DNA of 64,000 nt from SZUA-37 sp964472525 (lineage in GTDB: Bacteria > Pseudomonadota > Gammaproteobacteria > UBA6429 > Thiohalophilaceae). Both the position numbers and the translations under genes were made by a program. Below the pieces are notes generated by a model. It had not been told where the DNA came from. It saw only the letters and a list, made by a program, of their open reading frames with translations, and searched no databases. The stretch lies in assembly GCA_964472525.1 (NCBI GenBank), contig CAYYLL010000006.1:68200-132199 (forward strand), in the 5' to 3' direction. This document shows positions 62,276 through 64,000 of this stretch, piece by piece. Every line of letters starts with the position of its first letter. Position 1 is the first letter of the stretch.

Positions 62276-63292
62276 ATGAAACACGTTAAATTCGCTTGGG
62301 CATCATGGGTGATACCGCCGCTGGTGGTTATGATTATTTTGATTTCTGGAACAATTTCACTTGCTCAAGCTGAGCAGACGGGAGGATTGACTCCTGCCGG
62401 CAAGATTCTGATGGACTTGCTCGGTGCGACGATCGGGTCATCGTCTTCGTATGCGCCGATCAAGTTGCAGGCGGAATGCTCGCATGAAATAGGAGAATGT
62501 TGGGAGGCTCGCGGGTTAAACAAGAACAATCAGGATCAGGTGAACGATGCTTGCTGGAAGGAGGCTAAAAAGTGTCCCAAGGTGTGCAAGGATGAATACT
62601 TTAGCCGTCGCAAAGCGGGAATGAGTTCGGCCATGGCCGATCCGTTGTTCAGGGGGAGAAGAGGTGAGGATACCTCCTGCATACCCGGTGTGGATAAACG
62701 GACGCACCCGACGGGGAAGGTCAAAGCCAACGACAGTGTGGTACGGGTGGCCGTGACGATTGGCGGGCAACCGGCTAAGGCGGAAGTCACTGCTATTCCG
62801 GTGGATGCTCAGGGGAATGAGGAAAAGAGAACAACGAGCAGTCCGAATTACTCGAAAGGCAATGCCTATAACAAATTGTTCGCACCTATATTGTTGTATC
62901 TCCCTGCAGGGCGATACCGGTTGACGGTATTGTCTCCGGATCGTTTCTATCATCGTGATCGTGCATTCCCAAAGCAAACGGAGTTAATCACCGTTAAAAC
63001 AGGACAAACCTTGAACAAGGTCTTTGCTTTCGGGCAGGGACGTCTGGTTGTAAAGGCACAGGACAAGGATGGTTCGCCAGTCGCCGCGACAGTGGAGTTC
63101 AAACGATCTGATTTTAGACAATATGTTAGCTTTACCGAGCGGGTACCGTTGGATCGGCCTCTGCTTGCCGGAAAGTACAGGCTTGTCGTCACGCAAAGTA
63201 AGACCCGCAGGAAAAAGGCGTTCGACATTGAAATCAAAGCAGGCAATACGGTAACGAAAACGATTACTTTTATGGCGGAAACTTCGCGTTGA
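62276..63292 (+). CDS. Exported protein with Cys-rich region and Ig-like repeats
   Basis: 338 residues from the ATG at 62276 (AGAGGAAGGGG just upstream). Signal peptide (about 1-33, ending AQA), a six-Cys stretch (about 65-105, QAECSHEIGECWEARG, DACWKEAKKCPKVCKDEYF) with a pattern resembling a small disulphide-knotted domain, then two PEGA-like beta units (about 155-250, VVRVAVTIGGQPAKAEV, LYLPAGRYRLTV, and 255-335, GRLVVKAQDKDGSPVAATV, LLAGKYRLVVTQ). The repeats resemble those of the 59155 product. Confidence 0.65.
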   Translation: MKHVKFAWASWVIPPLVVMIILISGTISLAQAEQTGGLTPAGKILMDLLGATIGSSSSYAPIKLQAECSHEIGECWEARGLNKNNQDQVNDACWKEAKKCPKVCKDEYFSRRKAGMSSAMADPLFRGRRGEDTSCIPGVDKRTHPTGKVKANDSVVRVAVTIGGQPAKAEVTAIPVDAQGNEEKRTTSSPNYSKGNAYNKLFAPILLYLPAGRYRLTVLSPDRFYHRDRAFPKQTELITVKTGQTLNKVFAFGQGRLVVKAQDKDGSPVAATVEFKRSDFRQYVSFTERVPLDRPLLAGKYRLVVTQSKTRRKKAFDIEIKAGNTVTKTITFMAETSR

Positions 63293-63327
63293 AAAAATTA
63301 TTTGGCTCCAAACCCCAGGAAATGAGG

Positions 63328-64000
63328 ATGATACAAAAGCTGAAGGTGATTGTTTGCACCATGATATGTTACATGGTTGGCGTGGTTTCTATAGCCGTTG
63401 CACAGGAGAAGATGCCGGATTTGATGCCGGTGGTGGTCAATGCCAACCAGGGAAGCATAGAAATTCGCAATATCGGTAAGGCGAGGGCGAAACCCAGTCA
63501 GGTGATTATTGTCTGTTCGAGGTTTGATTCAACCACACCAAGCACGCCCTGTGCGATCGGGTTGCATTTACCCGCTTATACCAAGAAATGGAATATGCTG
63601 TCCTATGATGTTCCAACATTACTCCCCGGCGCCAGCTATGCTTTGCATCTGTTCGCTCCCGATGCCCTGCCGCGTAAAGCAGGCAATTATGCGATGAAAA
63701 TAACTGTCGATCCGGGCAAACGCATTGCGGAATCGAACGAATCAAACAATTACACGCGTCTGGATACGGTCATCAAGATGGAAGCCTCATTCAAACCGGC
63801 TTCGGGATCAAAACTACAGGCAAAAATGCTCGATCTGATTGCGGTGGCGAGTGATCCATTTTTTGGTATTTTTTATGTCGAAAACAAGGGGGATGCCGCA
63901 GCAGTGGCAAGTAAACTGGTGATGACCTGCACGCAGGGCAAGCAAAACGGCAGATGCCCGACCAGCCCCGAAATGGAACGGTTATATGATGGCAAACTGG
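63328..64000 (+). CDS. Exported CARDB-domain protein, 3' end beyond the window
   Basis: An open frame to the window edge, 224 codons from the ATG at 63328 (AGGA 7 bases upstream; TTG 63289 and ATG 63322 are alternatives). Signal peptide (about 1-25, ending AVA), then a CARDB domain (about 30-150, MPDLMPVVVNANQG, GKRIAESNESNNYTRLDTV) very close to domain 2 of the 53508 product. A second domain begins (about 165 onward, MLDLIAVASDPFFGIFYVEN). It continues the secreted-protein cluster. Confidence 0.75.
   Translation, partial: MIQKLKVIVCTMICYMVGVVSIAVAQEKMPDLMPVVVNANQGSIEIRNIGKARAKPSQVIIVCSRFDSTTPSTPCAIGLHLPAYTKKWNMLSYDVPTLLPGASYALHLFAPDALPRKAGNYAMKITVDPGKRIAESNESNNYTRLDTVIKMEASFKPASGSKLQAKMLDLIAVASDPFFGIFYVENKGDAAAVASKLVMTCTQGKQNGRCPTSPEMERLYDGKL

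Overview
The window reads as a chromosomal piece of an AT-rich gammaproteobacterium able to respire nitrite. Support for this: a complete cytochrome cd1 (nirS-type) nitrite reductase and heme d1 gene set under FNR-type boxes, an fdxA-mutS neighbourhood, AddAB-type recombination nucleases, a DsbC isomerase, and outer-membrane lipoprotein signals. The genus cannot be named from the sequence. No rRNA, tRNA, CRISPR array or intact transposase was seen.

Layout. (1) 207-713: ogt, DNA alkyl repair. (2) 915-9975, minus strand: nirS-nirE-nirC-nirF-nirD-nirL-nirGH(fused)-nirJ-nirN. This is one tightly packed heme d1/nitrite reductase operon read from a regulatory region (9976-10140) with two FNR/DNR-like boxes. 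A similar 42-43 bp sequence lies on each side of it. (3) 10649-15858: dsbC, a thioredoxin-TPR chaperone (cnoX/ybbN) and addA. (4) 15900-16500: a strong candidate for a CsrB/RsmZ-like small RNA (about twelve GGA motifs, several in hairpin loops, intrinsic terminator), then a 64-bp sequence repeated four times. (5) 16784-32109, plus strand: an island of secreted carbohydrate-active-looking proteins. It holds two Fn3 lipoproteins, four jelly-roll lyase-like proteins, beta-helix proteins and a heparinase II/III-like protein, and lies between addA and addB, which are usually neighbours. It contains an internally duplicated cassette, one in-frame-deleted copy and one gene remnant. All ten non-lipoprotein products end in the same short tail, P-x(1-2)-P-x-x-hydrophobic-x-V-[QNYD]. 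(6) 32256-39934, minus strand: addB, fdxA, mutS, hipA-hipB. (7) 40183-64000, plus strand: a two-component system (PDZ-containing membrane histidine kinase plus NarL/LuxR regulator), then about eighteen genes for exported, mostly strongly basic proteins (CsgG-like, PASTA, HExxH-like, IPT/TIG-like, CARDB-like, carboxypeptidase-regulatory-like). The last gene runs off the window.

How the parts may work together. The nir operon makes NirS and its cofactor: NirE methylates uroporphyrinogen III toward siroheme, NirD/L/GH decarboxylate siroheme, NirJ installs the oxo groups, NirF and NirN finish heme d1, and NirC is a small cytochrome c. In the island, the shared C-terminal tails resemble the first strand of an Fn3 domain, while the two co-encoded Fn3 lipoproteins seem to start at the second strand. 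I infer, without proof, that the tail docks the secreted enzymes on these outer-membrane lipoproteins. The last 24 kb looks like an undescribed secreted or surface system controlled by its own two-component pair, with a recurring GC-rich motif (GGTCCCYGATCRGGGG) upstream of, or just inside, several of its genes.
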